In this document: one piece after another, positions 28,918 to 38,813 of the stretch
How the letters are laid out: each line of letters starts with the position of its first letter
Numbering within the stretch: the stretch's first letter is position 1
NCBI RefSeq assembly: GCF_009832865.1
Contig: NZ_CP047130.1
Coordinates: 4,092,001 to 4,156,000 of the forward strand
Direction of reading: 5' to 3'
Source of the DNA: Colwellia sp. 20A7
GTDB lineage: Bacteria; Pseudomonadota; Gammaproteobacteria; Enterobacterales; Alteromonadaceae
Length of the DNA stretch: 64,000 nt
Notes under the pieces: model-generated
Seen by the model: only the letters and a program-made list of their open reading frames with translations
What the model was told of the DNA's origin: nothing
The model's database searches: none
Translations under genes and position numbers: made by a program

Positions 28918-31392
28918 TTAGTTTATTCCCTTTATTTTTACTAGGTGTTGTTTATGCGTTAATTGCTGACAAATATTAACGAGATCAGAATGTAAACCGC
29001 CAGCAGTAACATCTCGTCCAGCGCCTGGGCCACGGATAATTAAGGGGTTTTCTTGATACCAATGACTACTAATTTGAAAAATATTGTCGCACGGTGTCAA
29101 ATTAGCAAAAGCATCTGTTTGTGGTAAGACTTCTAAGCTTACTTTCGCTTGAATATTCCCCGTCTCATCAACGTTCAAGCGTGCCACATAACGAATACAA
29201 CTCGCTTTCTTGTTAGCATCAGTTAACGCATTAGCAAAATAATCATCTAACTCATTAACCCTTGCTAAAAATTCTTCTCGACTGATATTTTGTAAATTTT
29301 CAGGTACTAGATTGGTGCAATCAATATCATCAAGTGACAGCTCAAAACCAGCCATACGAGCTAGAATTAGTAACTTACGCTGTACATCACGTCCTGATAA
29401 ATCTTCACGTGGATCTGGCTCTGTGATCCCCTGATTAAGTGCATTAATAAGTAACGTTGAAAAAGCAGTAGAACCGTCATAAGTTTCAAATAACCATGAA
29501 AGCGTACCCGAAAAAATACCGGCAATTGCTGTAATAGTATCGCCGCTGTTATTTAAATCTGCAATAGCATAATTGATAGGTAATCCAGCCCCAACGGTAG
29601 TATTACCTAACCACAGGCTGTTATTCTTATCGGCGGTATTGACCAACGTATTGTAGTGCTCAGTACCTGATGAAGCTGCCCACTTATTCGCACCAATAAC
29701 GTGAATACCGCGCGTAAAAAAGTCTTGATAAAGCAAACTAAAATCTTCGCTTGGCGTAATATCTACCACAATTAATTCGTCATAAGGATGATTACTTAAC
29801 CAGGCCAGTAATTCGTCGTTGTTATACGGTTTAGCTTCTTGCTTAAATAATGACAATGCTTGATTCACGTCAATGCCATCGTTATTGATTAAGGCTTTTT
29901 TCGACGATAATAATCCGACAAGGTGAGTATTTTCTAAGGCATATATTCTATTTAACTGTGCAGGTAATAGCTCAAGGAAACGCTCACCAATATTACCTAA
30001 ACCCGCAATAACCAACCCTATATGGCGAGAATCTTTAGTCATATCGTGATGAACTTTATTCAATAATTCTGTGCTACAAGGCTCGGCCAATACGGCAATA
30101 ACACTATGATTATTTTTACTGCTCACTAAAAATAGAGGCTGAGCACTCTTTAAAGATCGTTTAAAGCGCGCTTTAATATCGCCGCGTTGTGCAACGTTAT
30201 GTCCAACCGTTGCAATAATAGCAGTAGGAATAAAAGTAACTTCGACGTCGTGACTGGCTAACCATTGGCTTAACGCTTTTTGCTGATATTGATTGATAAC
30301 AATAAAGCCTTGCTCGCCATCAGAACAAATAGGCGAAAATTCAACTAACGCTTTTTTAAATAAACTAGCTCTTGAGCTCCCCGCTACGTCATCGGCCAAA
30401 TCAGCAATAAAGCTTGCTGATTTCGCTAATATCAGATCATTCAAATAGGTAACTGAGAGCTCTTGTTTTGCAATATTGCCAAAAGTACCTATTTCTGTAC
30501 CGGCAACTTGTGAATCAAAACTGCTTGCTACATGTAAGTGACAGTGGTGAGATAAATTTTCATTAACCAATGGCATTAACGTTTTGGCATGTAAAACAGG
30601 ATTACCTAAACGTCCTAGCTCTTTTGCCACACCATTAGGTAAACGATGTAGTTTTCTCGCATTAGGTACAACGCGTGGGTCGGCGCTATAAATACCATCG
30701 ACATCGGTCCATAAGGTTACATTATTAGCGCCGACTAAAGACGCAACAATAGTTGCTGAATAGTCACTACCATTACGGCCTAGCGTGCAAGTTTTACCGC
30801 GACTATCACGGCTAATATACCCTGTAATTACAGCTAATTTTCCAAACTGCAATCGAGTTTTAAATTGTGCACTACTTAAGGCATGATCAACCACACAATT
30901 TTGTTCGTTGTCTATCACGAGAAAATCACGGGCATCAACCGAGTTACTTGGGCAAATTTTTTCATTTAATAAAGCTGATAATAAACGTGCAGACCACAAT
31001 TCACCGTAAGCTAAAATATCATTTCTGTGCTGAATGATATCATTCGACAACCACGTTCTTAGCTGAACTATATCGGTAGATAATAGCGGTGTTAGTTGCT
31101 TTGAACTTTTCTCGTTTAACAATGCATTGATAAGTAAAAGTTGTTGTTGCTCTAATTCGCTCAACGCTGCTGTTAGGTCAGAGCTTTCTGTTTGCGCTAA
31201 TATGGCAAACAAACTATCGGTGGTTTTACCGTTAGCAGAAACAACAACAATGTCATTGAGTTGGCAATTTTGTCGGATAATATCAACAACGCGCTCTATG
31301 CACTGCGCATTAGCTAAAGAGCTACCACCAAACTTATGCACGTTAACCGCATGTTTAGCTAATTTATTTTGAGGTCTTTGTGATTCTGTCAT
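28918..31392 (-). CDS. metL: Bifunctional aspartokinase / homoserine dehydrogenase II
   Basis: An 824-residue fusion. The N-terminal aspartokinase domain has the motif K-F-G-G-S-S-L near 20-26 and G-R-N-G-S-D-Y-S-A near 204; regulatory ACT-like segments follow (about 315-455). The C-terminal homoserine dehydrogenase has G-L-G-N-I-G near 463 and the substrate region near 670. It catalyses the first and third steps from aspartate to homoserine. Placement 26 bp after metB and behind metJ-type operators marks it as the methionine-regulated MetL rather than ThrA. Confidence 0.93.
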   Translation of the reverse strand: MTESQRPQNKLAKHAVNVHKFGGSSLANAQCIERVVDIIRQNCQLNDIVVVSANGKTTDSLFAILAQTESSDLTAALSELEQQQLLLINALLNEKSSKQLTPLLSTDIVQLRTWLSNDIIQHRNDILAYGELWSARLLSALLNEKICPSNSVDARDFLVIDNEQNCVVDHALSSAQFKTRLQFGKLAVITGYISRDSRGKTCTLGRNGSDYSATIVASLVGANNVTLWTDVDGIYSADPRVVPNARKLHRLPNGVAKELGRLGNPVLHAKTLMPLVNENLSHHCHLHVASSFDSQVAGTEIGTFGNIAKQELSVTYLNDLILAKSASFIADLADDVAGSSRASLFKKALVEFSPICSDGEQGFIVINQYQQKALSQWLASHDVEVTFIPTAIIATVGHNVAQRGDIKARFKRSLKSAQPLFLVSSKNNHSVIAVLAEPCSTELLNKVHHDMTKDSRHIGLVIAGLGNIGERFLELLPAQLNRIYALENTHLVGLLSSKKALINNDGIDVNQALSLFKQEAKPYNNDELLAWLSNHPYDELIVVDITPSEDFSLLYQDFFTRGIHVIGANKWAASSGTEHYNTLVNTADKNNSLWLGNTTVGAGLPINYAIADLNNSGDTITAIAGIFSGTLSWLFETYDGSTAFSTLLINALNQGITEPDPREDLSGRDVQRKLLILARMAGFELSLDDIDCTNLVPENLQNISREEFLARVNELDDYFANALTDANKKASCIRYVARLNVDETGNIQAKVSLEVLPQTDAFANLTPCDNIFQISSHWYQENPLIIRGPGAGRDVTAGGLHSDLVNICQQLTHKQHLVKIKGIN

Positions 31393-31418
31393 TTATTCTT
31401 CTGCAAAATTATTGTTTA

Positions 31419-32588
31419 TTAACGCGTTTGGCTTTGTTCTAACCCATGCGCTAAATCGGCCAAAATATCATTAATATCTTCAATACCGACTGAAACTCTC
31501 ACTAAAGAGTCTGTAATGCCAGCCGCTAGTCTTGCTGTTTCGGCCATACCAGCATGAGTCATTGTTGGCGGATGACAAATTAAACTTTCTACTCCACCTA
31601 GTGATTGCGCTAAAGTAAACAGCTCTAAATTAGCAAATAACCTTTTCACCGACTCAACGCCACCTTTAACATCAAAACTTAGCATAGCGCCAAAGCCTGC
31701 TTGTTGCTTTTTAGCAATTTCATGTCCTGGATGGTCTTCAAAGCCTGGATAATAAACCGACTCTATCGCAGGATGATTTTTTAGAAACGCAGCAACTTGC
31801 TCTGCATTTTCTTGATGTTGTTTCATACGAATTGGTAAGGTTTTCAGGCCTCGTACCGCCAGAAAACTATCAAATGCACTGCCAGTAATACCAATACAAT
31901 TTGCCCACCAAGCTAACTCATCACCTAAAGCCTGCTCTTTAGTCACTAAAACACCACCCACAACATCGCTGTGTCCGTTGATATATTTAGTGGTAGAGTG
32001 AAAAACGATGTCTGCACCCAATGTTAATGGTTGTTGTAAAGCAGGAGATAAGAAGGTGTTATCTACAGCAACTAAGGCACCTACTTCATGACTAGCGTTA
32101 GCTACTTCTTCAATATCAACTAACCGTAATAGCGGATTACTCGGGCTTTCAATTAACACTAATTTAGGTTTTTGTGCTAATGCTTCGGCTAGTGCCGGTT
32201 TGTTATTTTGATCAACAACAATGAGTTTGAATTGACCACGTTTGGCTAAATGGGTAAATAAGCGAAAGCTTCCCCCATAACAGTCATGAGGAATAACAAC
32301 GAGATCATCAACGGATAGTAACTGACAAATCAATAATACTGACGACATACCGGTGCTTGTAGCAATACCAACTTGGCCTTGCTCTAATTTAGCAATCGTT
32401 TTAGCGAAAGTTGCTCGGGTCGGATTACCTGTTCGAGAATAATCAAATTCACGTTTTTCATTAAAGCTCTTTAATGAATAAGTGCTAGATAAATGAATAG
32501 GAGCGACAACCGCACCATGTTGTTTATCAGTGTTAATACCCGCCTGAACTGCCGAAGTAGTAATGCTTTTCATTTTAGTATTCGACAT
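31419..32588 (-). CDS. metB: Cystathionine gamma-synthase
   Basis: PLP enzyme joining O-succinylhomoserine and cysteine to give cystathionine. Length 389. Motifs include Y-S-R-T-G-N-P-T near 46, the cofactor region V-D-N-T-F-L-S-P near 176, and the PLP lysine in S-T-T-K-Y-I-N-G-H-S-D near 200. Transcribed with metL and divergent from metJ; two groups of met boxes lie upstream. Confidence 0.94.
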   Translation of the reverse strand: MSNTKMKSITTSAVQAGINTDKQHGAVVAPIHLSSTYSLKSFNEKREFDYSRTGNPTRATFAKTIAKLEQGQVGIATSTGMSSVLLICQLLSVDDLVVIPHDCYGGSFRLFTHLAKRGQFKLIVVDQNNKPALAEALAQKPKLVLIESPSNPLLRLVDIEEVANASHEVGALVAVDNTFLSPALQQPLTLGADIVFHSTTKYINGHSDVVGGVLVTKEQALGDELAWWANCIGITGSAFDSFLAVRGLKTLPIRMKQHQENAEQVAAFLKNHPAIESVYYPGFEDHPGHEIAKKQQAGFGAMLSFDVKGGVESVKRLFANLELFTLAQSLGGVESLICHPPTMTHAGMAETARLAAGITDSLVRVSVGIEDINDILADLAHGLEQSQTR

Positions 32589-32642
32589 TTTTATTCCTTA
32601 TTTTCATTAACTAACACCACAAACTTATATATTTAATATTTT

Positions 32643-32658
32643 GGATGTTTGGACGTCT
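32643..32658. promoter_or_regulatory. MetJ operator, metB-proximal (two met boxes)
   Basis: Two adjacent 8-bp met boxes, GGATGTTT and GGACGTCT, against the consensus AGACGTCT (5/8 and 7/8 matches). They lie 55-70 bp upstream of metB. Tandem 8-bp repeats are what MetJ dimers bind cooperatively with S-adenosylmethionine. Confidence 0.8.
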
Positions 32659-32698
32659 ATAACTCTAAAGGTTTTGACTATTTAGGTCAAGAATTTTT

Positions 32699-32730
32699 AG
32701 ACATCTAAACTTCTACTTGACTGGATTTCT
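32699..32730. promoter_or_regulatory. MetJ operator, central (up to four met boxes)
   Basis: Head-to-tail 8-mers AGACATCT, AAACTTCT, ACTTGACT and GGATTTCT match AGACGTCT at 7, 5 or 6, 4 and 5 positions. The first two are convincing. This second array could serve metJ autoregulation, the metB promoter, or both. The rest of the 32589-32902 spacer is A/T-rich. Confidence 0.75.
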
Positions 32731-32902
32731 GCAACCAGTAGAATTGCATGATTAAGAAGAAATAAGTATATGCTTCTCTGTTCCAATGAAGCTTAATTGA
32801 TATTTAATTCAACTTTAATTAAATAATACCTTTAAATGAGTTTTTATAATCATATAAAAATAATAATTAACCATTTACATTAATAGCTACAGAGGAATTT
32901 AC

Positions 32903-33241
32903 ATGGCTGAGTGGAATGACGAGTATATTAATCCCTATGCCGAACATGGTAAAAAGAGTGAGCAAGTAAAAAAAATTACTGTCTCAATTCCTTTGCGTGT
33001 CTTAAAAGTATTAACTGACGAACGAACTAGGCGCCAAGTAAATAATTTACGCCATGCAACTAATAGCGAATTATTGTGCGAAGCATTCTTACATGCGTTT
33101 ACCGGCCAACCTTTACCAGATGATGAAGATCTCGCTAAAGATAATGATGAAAAGTTACCTGCTAGTGTTCGCCGTATTTTAGAAGAAAAAGGGATTACTG
33201 ATTTTAGTGCTTATGAAATAGATGATGACGAATTGGTTTAA
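32903..33241 (+). CDS. metJ: Methionine repressor MetJ
   Basis: A 112-residue ribbon-helix-helix repressor using S-adenosylmethionine as co-repressor. The DNA-contacting strand [10 protein letters not shown] is near 22-31 and the family block [20 protein letters not shown] near 44-63. The ATG has GAGG upstream. It is divergent from metBL, which it should repress, and ends at a bidirectional hairpin shared with hemE. Confidence 0.96.
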   Translation: MAEWNDEYINPYAEHGKKSEQVKKITVSIPLRVLKVLTDERTRRQVNNLRHATNSELLCEAFLHAFTGQPLPDDEDLAKDNDEKLPASVRRILEEKGITDFSAYEIDDDELV

Positions 33242-33281
33242 GTCCGACTTTATCAATAGCTTAAAATAACTAACCTCAAAT

Positions 33282-33321
33282 AAAAAAAGTAGCAACCTCT
33301 ATAGAGTTTGCTACTTTTTTT
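33282..33321. terminator. Bidirectional terminator metJ / hemE
   Basis: A 14-bp A/T-ended stem (33282-33295 with 33308-33321), with further pairing toward the loop, and T tracts on both strands. It sits between the convergent metJ and hemE genes. Confidence 0.9.
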
Positions 33322-33377
33322 GTTTTTAATATCAGATTTAGCCAATAATATAGCTACAAGATTTGCTACAAGATAAT

Positions 33378-34469
33378 TTACCCGTGATATGGCTTACTTA
33401 AACGATGCACTGACTCAATAAAGTGTCCTGCATGATCTGGATTCACATCAGGGTGAATACCATGGCCTAAGTTAAATACATGCCCTGTACCACCTTCACC
33501 AAAACCGGCTAATATTTTAGATACTTCCTGTTCTATACGCGGTAATGGTGCATACAACATAGAAGGGTCCATATTGCCTTGCAACGCAACTTTATCGCCA
33601 ACACGTGCTTTAGCGTTTTCTATATCAATAGTCCAATCAAGTCCTACAGCATCACAGCCTGTGGCAGCAATATCTTCTAACCACATGCCGCCATTTTTAG
33701 TAAATAAAGTTACTGGCACTTGGCGACCATCATTATAACGCGTTAAACCGTCAACGATTTTATGCATATATTGCAATGAAAATTCTTTGTAATCACGTGG
33801 TGACAATACGCCGCCCCAGGTATCAAACACCATCACTGATTGCGCACCAGCAGCAATTTGTGCATTCAAGTATGAAATTACAGAGTCAGCTAGCTTATCA
33901 AGTAATAAATGAAGTGTTTGTGGATCAGAAAACATCATTTTTTTGATTTTAGTAAAAGCTTTTGAACTGCTACCTTCAATCATGTAAGTTGCCAACGTCC
34001 ACGGACTACCTGAAAAACCAATCAACGGCACGCTACCATTAAGTTCTTTTTTAATAGTACGAACAGCGTTCATTACGTATTGCAATTCGCCTTCAGGATC
34101 AGGAATGCCAATTTTTTCAACATCGGCCTTACACGTAATAGGACGTTCAAATTTAGGACCTTCGCCCGTTTCGAAATATAAGCCCAACCCCATAGCATCA
34201 GGAATTGTTAATATGTCGCTGAATAAAATAGCTGCATCAAGCGGAAAACGACGCAACGGCTGAATAGTAACTTCACAAGCTAAGTCAGCATCACGACAAA
34301 CTGACATAAAATCGCCAGCATCTTTGCGTACTGCTCTATATTCAGGTAAATAACGTCCTGCTTGTCTCATCATCCAAACAGGTGTGTAATCTACTGGCTG
34401 CTTTAAAAGCGCACGTAAATAATTATCATTTTTTAATTCAGTCACCAATAAACCCTCTAATTTATTCAT
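33378..34469 (-). CDS. hemE: Uroporphyrinogen decarboxylase
   Basis: Removes four carboxyl groups from uroporphyrinogen III to form coproporphyrinogen III in haem synthesis. Length 363; no cofactor. The substrate-binding motif [16 protein letters not shown] is near 30-45, and G-F-S-G-S-P-W-T near 155 and the C-terminal N-L-G-H-G-I near 340 are family signatures. The first ~8 residues exceed many homologues, so an internal start is possible. Monocistronic. Confidence 0.95.
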   Translation of the reverse strand: MNKLEGLLVTELKNDNYLRALLKQPVDYTPVWMMRQAGRYLPEYRAVRKDAGDFMSVCRDADLACEVTIQPLRRFPLDAAILFSDILTIPDAMGLGLYFETGEGPKFERPITCKADVEKIGIPDPEGELQYVMNAVRTIKKELNGSVPLIGFSGSPWTLATYMIEGSSSKAFTKIKKMMFSDPQTLHLLLDKLADSVISYLNAQIAAGAQSVMVFDTWGGVLSPRDYKEFSLQYMHKIVDGLTRYNDGRQVPVTLFTKNGGMWLEDIAATGCDAVGLDWTIDIENAKARVGDKVALQGNMDPSMLYAPLPRIEQEVSKILAGFGEGGTGHVFNLGHGIHPDVNPDHAGHFIESVHRLSKPYHG

Positions 34470-34724
34470 TATTTACTTACTTGAACTTCCAGAAATAGGA
34501 TTAACAAGCAAATTATGCGCGTATTCTAGCACTCGTGGTATTTTGAATCTATGCGCCAAATCAATTCATTTACGCCGAACATTCATCTTATGAAAAATAT
34601 TTCAATTTAGTTACATTTAGCTAGACATTATCAATTCACCTAACAATCAACTACTTAATCCACAATAGGCATGGGGTAGGCTTTATACGAAATTCATCGT
34701 CGAGTTTATGCTCTATTAAAGTTG

Positions 34725-34753
34725 TTGCAGTGTTGAAAATGCTTTGCTATAAA
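34725..34753 (+). promoter_or_regulatory. Sigma-70-like promoter of the small-RNA candidate
   Basis: TTGCAG at 34725-34730 and TATAAA at 34748-34753 are separated by exactly 17 bp. No coding region begins between here and the terminator at 34852. Confidence 0.5.
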
Positions 34754-34758
34754 ATACC

Positions 34759-34882
34759 TGCGCAAACAAAGAAGCACTGATTAATAATAAAAATACTTCT
34801 GAGCATAATGAATAAGAAGCTTGTTTAACAAGACCATAATGCGAGCATTTCAAGCCTTTCTCTTCGAGAAAGGCTTTTTTAT
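34759..34882 (+). ncRNA. Candidate small RNA with own promoter and terminator
   Basis: Between divergent hemE and the thioesterase gene lies a predicted transcript of about 120 bases. It has a 17-bp-spaced promoter upstream and ends in a classical intrinsic terminator. No open reading frame with a ribosome site is inside. I do not recognise it as Spot 42, GcvB, 6S or RyhB from its sequence. The remaining spacer (34470-34724 and 34883-35002) shows nothing I can name beyond the two gene upstream regions. Confidence 0.5.
34852..34882 (+). terminator. Orphan intrinsic terminator
   Basis: An 11-bp G/C-containing stem (34852-34862 with 34866-34876), TTC loop and a run of T on the plus strand. It is not positioned after any plus-strand gene, so it must end a non-coding transcript or trim a leader. 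Confidence 0.9.
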
Positions 34883-35002
34883 TTGTGCTTAAAAATTTAT
34901 AGCTGAAAATTTATAACTCAAATAATTATTCATTATCCCTTTCAATAGTATAAAATCGCCTTCATAGCACTTTCCTTTAATTTATAAAACTAGAGAAGAA
35001 TA

Positions 35003-35479
35003 ATGAATAGCCCACAACGCGATATAACTTTAAGATTTTTAGCTGAGCCACAGGATGTAAATTTTGGCGGTAAAGTCCATGGTGGTGCGGTAATGAAGTG
35101 GATTGATTTAGCAGCCTACGCTTGTGCAGCAGGTTGGAGTGGTCGTTATTGTGTTACTGCTTATGCCGGTGGCATTCGCTTTATTTCACCAATACATGTA
35201 GGTAGCTTGGTAGAAGTAGAAGCTAAAGTTATATACACAGGTAATTCATCTATGCATATTGCCTTAGAGGTAAATGCCTGTGATCCTAAATCGTTAAACC
35301 GACACTTAACGACCAATTGTATTGTTATTATGGTTGCCGTTGATCAAAATGGACAATCAGAAACTGTACCACAGTGGATTCCTAAAACAGAAGAAGATAA
35401 AAAACAGCATAGTACAGCAATAAAATTAATGGATATGCGCAAACAGATAGGCAGTGAAATGCAAATCTTTGCTGAGTAA
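35003..35479 (+). CDS. Hotdog-fold acyl-CoA thioesterase
   Basis: A 158-residue protein of the YciA/acyl-CoA hydrolase type. It has the hotdog helix region N-F-G-G-K-V-H-G-G-A-V-M-K-W-I-D near 20-35 with the usual catalytic Asp, and R-F-I-S-P-I-H-V-G near 67. It should hydrolyse acyl-CoA to free fatty acid and CoA in the cytoplasm; chain-length preference cannot be read. The ATG has AGAGAAG upstream. The nuclease gene follows after 11 bp and may be co-transcribed. Confidence 0.85.
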   Translation: MNSPQRDITLRFLAEPQDVNFGGKVHGGAVMKWIDLAAYACAAGWSGRYCVTAYAGGIRFISPIHVGSLVEVEAKVIYTGNSSMHIALEVNACDPKSLNRHLTTNCIVIMVAVDQNGQSETVPQWIPKTEEDKKQHSTAIKLMDMRKQIGSEMQIFAE

Positions 35480-35490
35480 AAGAATACTTA

Positions 35491-36372
35491 ATGATGACCA
35501 AATATTTAGCATTAACTGTAATTATTCTTACAATTTCATTCAGTAAGCCAAGCTTTGCTTTAGGTAAGCTTGGTCATCAACTTGTTTGCCAATTAGCATT
35601 TGAACATTTACCAGAAAAGCAACAAAACAAAATAACTGACCTACTCAGTACTATTCCTGATCAACATAAAAAACTCATCAATCATTTTAATAATCAAAAA
35701 GACAACAGTACCATAACGTTTGCTCGCGCTTGTACTTGGGCTGATACAATTAGACATTTAAAAGACTTTAAAAACTATAATGCTTGGCATTATATGAATG
35801 TCCCTCGCTCACAAAGTAAAGTTAATACAAACGAATGTCAGCAAAATTGCCTACCCCAAGCTATTTTACAACATCAACAAACATTAGCGCAGGCTCAAAG
35901 CCCTTACACATGGCAGCAAGCACAAACTTTATTATTTTTAGGGCATTGGTTAGGTGATATCCATCAACCTTTACATATTAGTTTCAAGGATGATCTAGGT
36001 GGTAACAAAATCGCTTTTGCTGATACTGAAGCTAAATGCAATAACCTGCATGGCTATTGGGACCATTGTATTTTATATAAGGGAAAAGAAAGTGAAACAA
36101 AATGGCTGACCTCATTAAGAAGTCAATGGAGCCAAAGCCCTCAACCAAATTGGCAAAAAGAACAAGTTTGGCAATGGGCTGACGAATCTTTTCAAATAAC
36201 AACAAAGTCGACTTTTAACTATTGCCATAAAGATAACCAAAGCGTATGTCAAAAACCTCAGGGTAAAATAACCTTACCGCCTGATTATCTCACTCAGTAT
36301 CAACCAGTTATAGCACAAAGGTTACTACAAGCCGCACAACGCTTAACAAACGTATTAGCGGCTTCATTATAG
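35491..36372 (+). CDS. S1/P1-type secreted nuclease
   Basis: A 293-residue protein with a Sec signal peptide (about 1-23). Zinc-ligand segments of the S1/P1 family are present: G-K-L-G-H-Q near 24-29, C-T-W-A-D near 75, W-H-Y-M-N-V near 92, G-H-W-L-G-D-I-H-Q-P-L-H near 150 and G-Y-W-D-H near 190. Such enzymes cut single-stranded DNA/RNA and 3'-nucleotides outside the cytoplasm. In P1 the mature N-terminal Trp binds zinc; here the same place reads A-L-G-K-L-G, so that ligand seems different. Confidence 0.85.
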   Translation: MMTKYLALTVIILTISFSKPSFALGKLGHQLVCQLAFEHLPEKQQNKITDLLSTIPDQHKKLINHFNNQKDNSTITFARACTWADTIRHLKDFKNYNAWHYMNVPRSQSKVNTNECQQNCLPQAILQHQQTLAQAQSPYTWQQAQTLLFLGHWLGDIHQPLHISFKDDLGGNKIAFADTEAKCNNLHGYWDHCILYKGKESETKWLTSLRSQWSQSPQPNWQKEQVWQWADESFQITTKSTFNYCHKDNQSVCQKPQGKITLPPDYLTQYQPVIAQRLLQAAQRLTNVLAASL

Positions 36373-36407
36373 TTGCTTATAGTTGCTTAATAGTTGCTTA
36401 TAGTTGC
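36367..36407. repeat. Short tandem repeat
   Basis: Four head-to-tail copies of TTATAGTTGC, the third with one extra A, overlapping the nuclease stop codon and followed by a T run. It lies just before the 3' end of the convergent glycosyltransferase gene. Confidence 0.85.
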
Positions 36408-36419
36408 TTTTTTCTTTGT

Positions 36420-37652
36420 TTATTGAGGCCTATTCTTTTCTTCAATCCATTGAGACATGTACTTAGTGCTTTTGTGATGATGATGATTAAGCATGCTACC
36501 AATAAAGTTGCGTTGTCGGTGTTGCTCTAAGTTTTGTAGCAAGTTAGTTAAGCAAGCTGAAAATGCTGAAAAATGCTGTTCTTGCTCAAACAACAATTGC
36601 GCATTTTGTTTACCTAATTCACTCGCACATTGCCAAGCGTTTGCTTCTTGATAAAGTTTTACCGCAGCGTCAGCAATACTTTGTGCGTCGTTAGCAACCT
36701 CTCCTGCCCAAGGTAACTGAGTTTCCATTCCTTCAATACCAATATTAGTGGTAACTGAAGGCGTTGAACACAACATAGCTTCAGCTAACTTACCTTTAAT
36801 ACCTGCACCAAAGCGTAAAGGCGCTAAACAGACCTTCGCTGATTGCATAGATTTTATCGCGTCATCAACCCAACCTTTAACCAAAAAACCGGTTTTAACG
36901 TCATGTAAATCAGTTGCTTTAGGCGGGGGATAAGCGCCACATATATGAAGTTCCGCCTTAGGTAGTTGTTTGCGAATCAACGGCCATATTTGCTGTTTTA
37001 ACCAAAGTACTGAATCCCAATTAGGTGGATGACGAAAGTTCCCGATAGAAATAAACCCTTGTCGTTGTTCATAGCTTGGGTTGATTTGCATAAATTGATC
37101 ATCACTAAACACAAAAGGTACGTAGTGCAATAAACGCTTGTCTACCTTGAATAAGTCCCCTAACAATTCAATTTCTTTCGGTGAAATCATTAAGGTAACA
37201 TCACTACGAAAAATAGCCGCAACTTCTCGCTTAGCCATATCAGATGTTAATAAGTCAGCTTCTGTCATCTCACAATTTTTTTTATGCGAATCATGTCTTG
37301 CATGACGTAGGCAAAAGAGATCTTCCGTGTCTAAAATTCTTAATGCCTGCGGACATTGTTCGATAACACGCCAGCCGAACTGCTCTTCCATCATAAAACG
37401 GTCGAACATCACTACATCAGGCGCAAGTGAGCCAATGAAATCATCAAAGCTCGCACAGTTAAGCTTAATATCAACACACTCAACATTAAGTGCCATGAGA
37501 TCAACCATATGCTCGGTACGTTGTGCAGGGCTTGCAAATACAACTTGATAGCCTTGCTGCTGAAAAAATAAGATAAGTTGCAGCATACGACTACCCGCTG
37601 CAGAAGAGTTTGGCTCAGGCCAAACGTAACCAATAATAAGAAGTGTGCTCAT
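36420..37652 (-). CDS. Glycosyltransferase, GT4-like
   Basis: A 410-residue GT-B-fold protein. The N-terminal half begins with L-L-I-I-G-Y-V-W-P-E-P-N-S-S-A-A-G-S-R, a loop typical of family 4 transferases. The C-terminal half has G-N-F-R-H-P-P-N near 206, the sugar-nucleotide region with P-L-R-F-G-A-G-I-K-G-K-L-A-E-A-M near 276-291, and T-N-I-G-I-E-G near 302. Donor and acceptor cannot be deduced. It stands alone, outside a polysaccharide cluster. Confidence 0.8.
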   Translation of the reverse strand: MSTLLIIGYVWPEPNSSAAGSRMLQLILFFQQQGYQVVFASPAQRTEHMVDLMALNVECVDIKLNCASFDDFIGSLAPDVVMFDRFMMEEQFGWRVIEQCPQALRILDTEDLFCLRHARHDSHKKNCEMTEADLLTSDMAKREVAAIFRSDVTLMISPKEIELLGDLFKVDKRLLHYVPFVFSDDQFMQINPSYEQRQGFISIGNFRHPPNWDSVLWLKQQIWPLIRKQLPKAELHICGAYPPPKATDLHDVKTGFLVKGWVDDAIKSMQSAKVCLAPLRFGAGIKGKLAEAMLCSTPSVTTNIGIEGMETQLPWAGEVANDAQSIADAAVKLYQEANAWQCASELGKQNAQLLFEQEQHFSAFSACLTNLLQNLEQHRQRNFIGSMLNHHHHKSTKYMSQWIEEKNRPQ

Positions 37653-37777
37653 GTAAATCTAGGCGGTTTAAATAAAAAGGAGTATACACGCAGTTTAACA
37701 CCGATGGCAGCTTGATATTATCTCCTTTCAAACATAAAGCCTCTCTCGAACATAAACTTTATTCGAACATAAAAAAA

Positions 37778-37809
37778 GCCACCGACCATTAATTAATGGT
37801 TGGTGGCTA
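37778..37809. terminator. Terminator downstream of fkpA-like gene
   Basis: Inverted repeat AGCCACC...GGTGGCT with further pairing through an ATTA-rich centre, flanked by A and T runs. It is 3' of the peptidyl-prolyl isomerase gene on the minus strand and can act on both strands. Confidence 0.8.
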
Positions 37810-37884
37810 TTTATTCAATAATAGTTATGCTGGTTACTGCTACCTTAAGCTATGCCTGTAACCATAGAAACTAACATTTATTTT

Positions 37885-38655
37885 CTATTTATCAGCAGGA
37901 GCTGTGCCTACTTGTGGTGCTGGCTCACTTTTTTGAATTTCTAACAATTCAATTTCAAACTCTAATACTGAGTTACCAGGAATGCGTGGTGGATTACCGT
38001 TCGGGCCGTAAGCTAAATCAGAAGGAATAGTAAATTTGAATTTAGAACCAACTGACATTAATTGTACGCCTTCAGTCCAACCTCTAATAACACGGTTCAA
38101 AGGGAATACAGCAGGTTCGCCACGGTCATAAGAACTATCAAACGTTTCACCATTTAAGAAAGTACCTTTGTAGTGTACTTTAACTGTATCTGTAGCGGCA
38201 GGCTTATCACCTTCCCCTTCAGTTAGCACAACATATTGAATACCTGATTCTGTTACCATAACGCCTTCTTTTTTAGCGTTATCTTCTAAGAATTTTTGGC
38301 CTGTCGCTAAACTTGATTCAGATTCTTGAACAGCGATTTCTTGCTGCTTAGCTTTCATTGTTTCATCTAACTTAGTCAATAATGCTGTAATTTCTTCTTG
38401 TTCCATTACTGATTTATCATTAATGCTATCAACAAAACCTCTAACGATTAATTCTTTTTCTAAAGCTAAACCTAGTCTCTCATGCTCTTCTAGGTTACGT
38501 TGCATATACATGCCGATTGACGCACCTAAACCGTAGGCTTGTTTTTGAACTTCTGCTTCTAATACAGGTGCTTTAGCTTCTTCTTTAGCGCCTTCTTGAC
38601 AACCAGCTACAGCTAATAATGCAACAGCAACTAAAGTGGGTTTAAAAAATTTCAT
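37885..38655 (-). CDS. fkpA: FKBP-type peptidyl-prolyl isomerase, lipoprotein
   Basis: A 256-residue periplasmic folding factor of the FkpA/Mip type. A lipoprotein signal has lipobox V-A-G-C at about 16-19. The helical dimerisation domain spans about 35-125 and the FKBP domain about 140-240, with V-H-Y-K-G-T-F near 162, F-D-S-S near 174 and Y-G near 213. It catalyses proline cis-trans isomerisation and acts as a chaperone. The A/P-rich tail is not conserved. Symbol given by similarity of architecture. Confidence 0.85.
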   Translation of the reverse strand: MKFFKPTLVAVALLAVAGCQEGAKEEAKAPVLEAEVQKQAYGLGASIGMYMQRNLEEHERLGLALEKELIVRGFVDSINDKSVMEQEEITALLTKLDETMKAKQQEIAVQESESSLATGQKFLEDNAKKEGVMVTESGIQYVVLTEGEGDKPAATDTVKVHYKGTFLNGETFDSSYDRGEPAVFPLNRVIRGWTEGVQLMSVGSKFKFTIPSDLAYGPNGNPPRIPGNSVLEFEIELLEIQKSEPAPQVGTAPADK

Positions 38656-38813
38656 TTATTTCTCCGTAAAAACATCACAATTGGAGAATCCCCCAATCCA
38701 TCTATTGTCTTTTGTTTATACCATCTATTGAAGAATTAAATCCAAGATAAGGTTAAACAATTTTAAAAAACGCCTTATACTAACGAGAAATGCGCCAATA
38801 AAAAAGTATTAAT

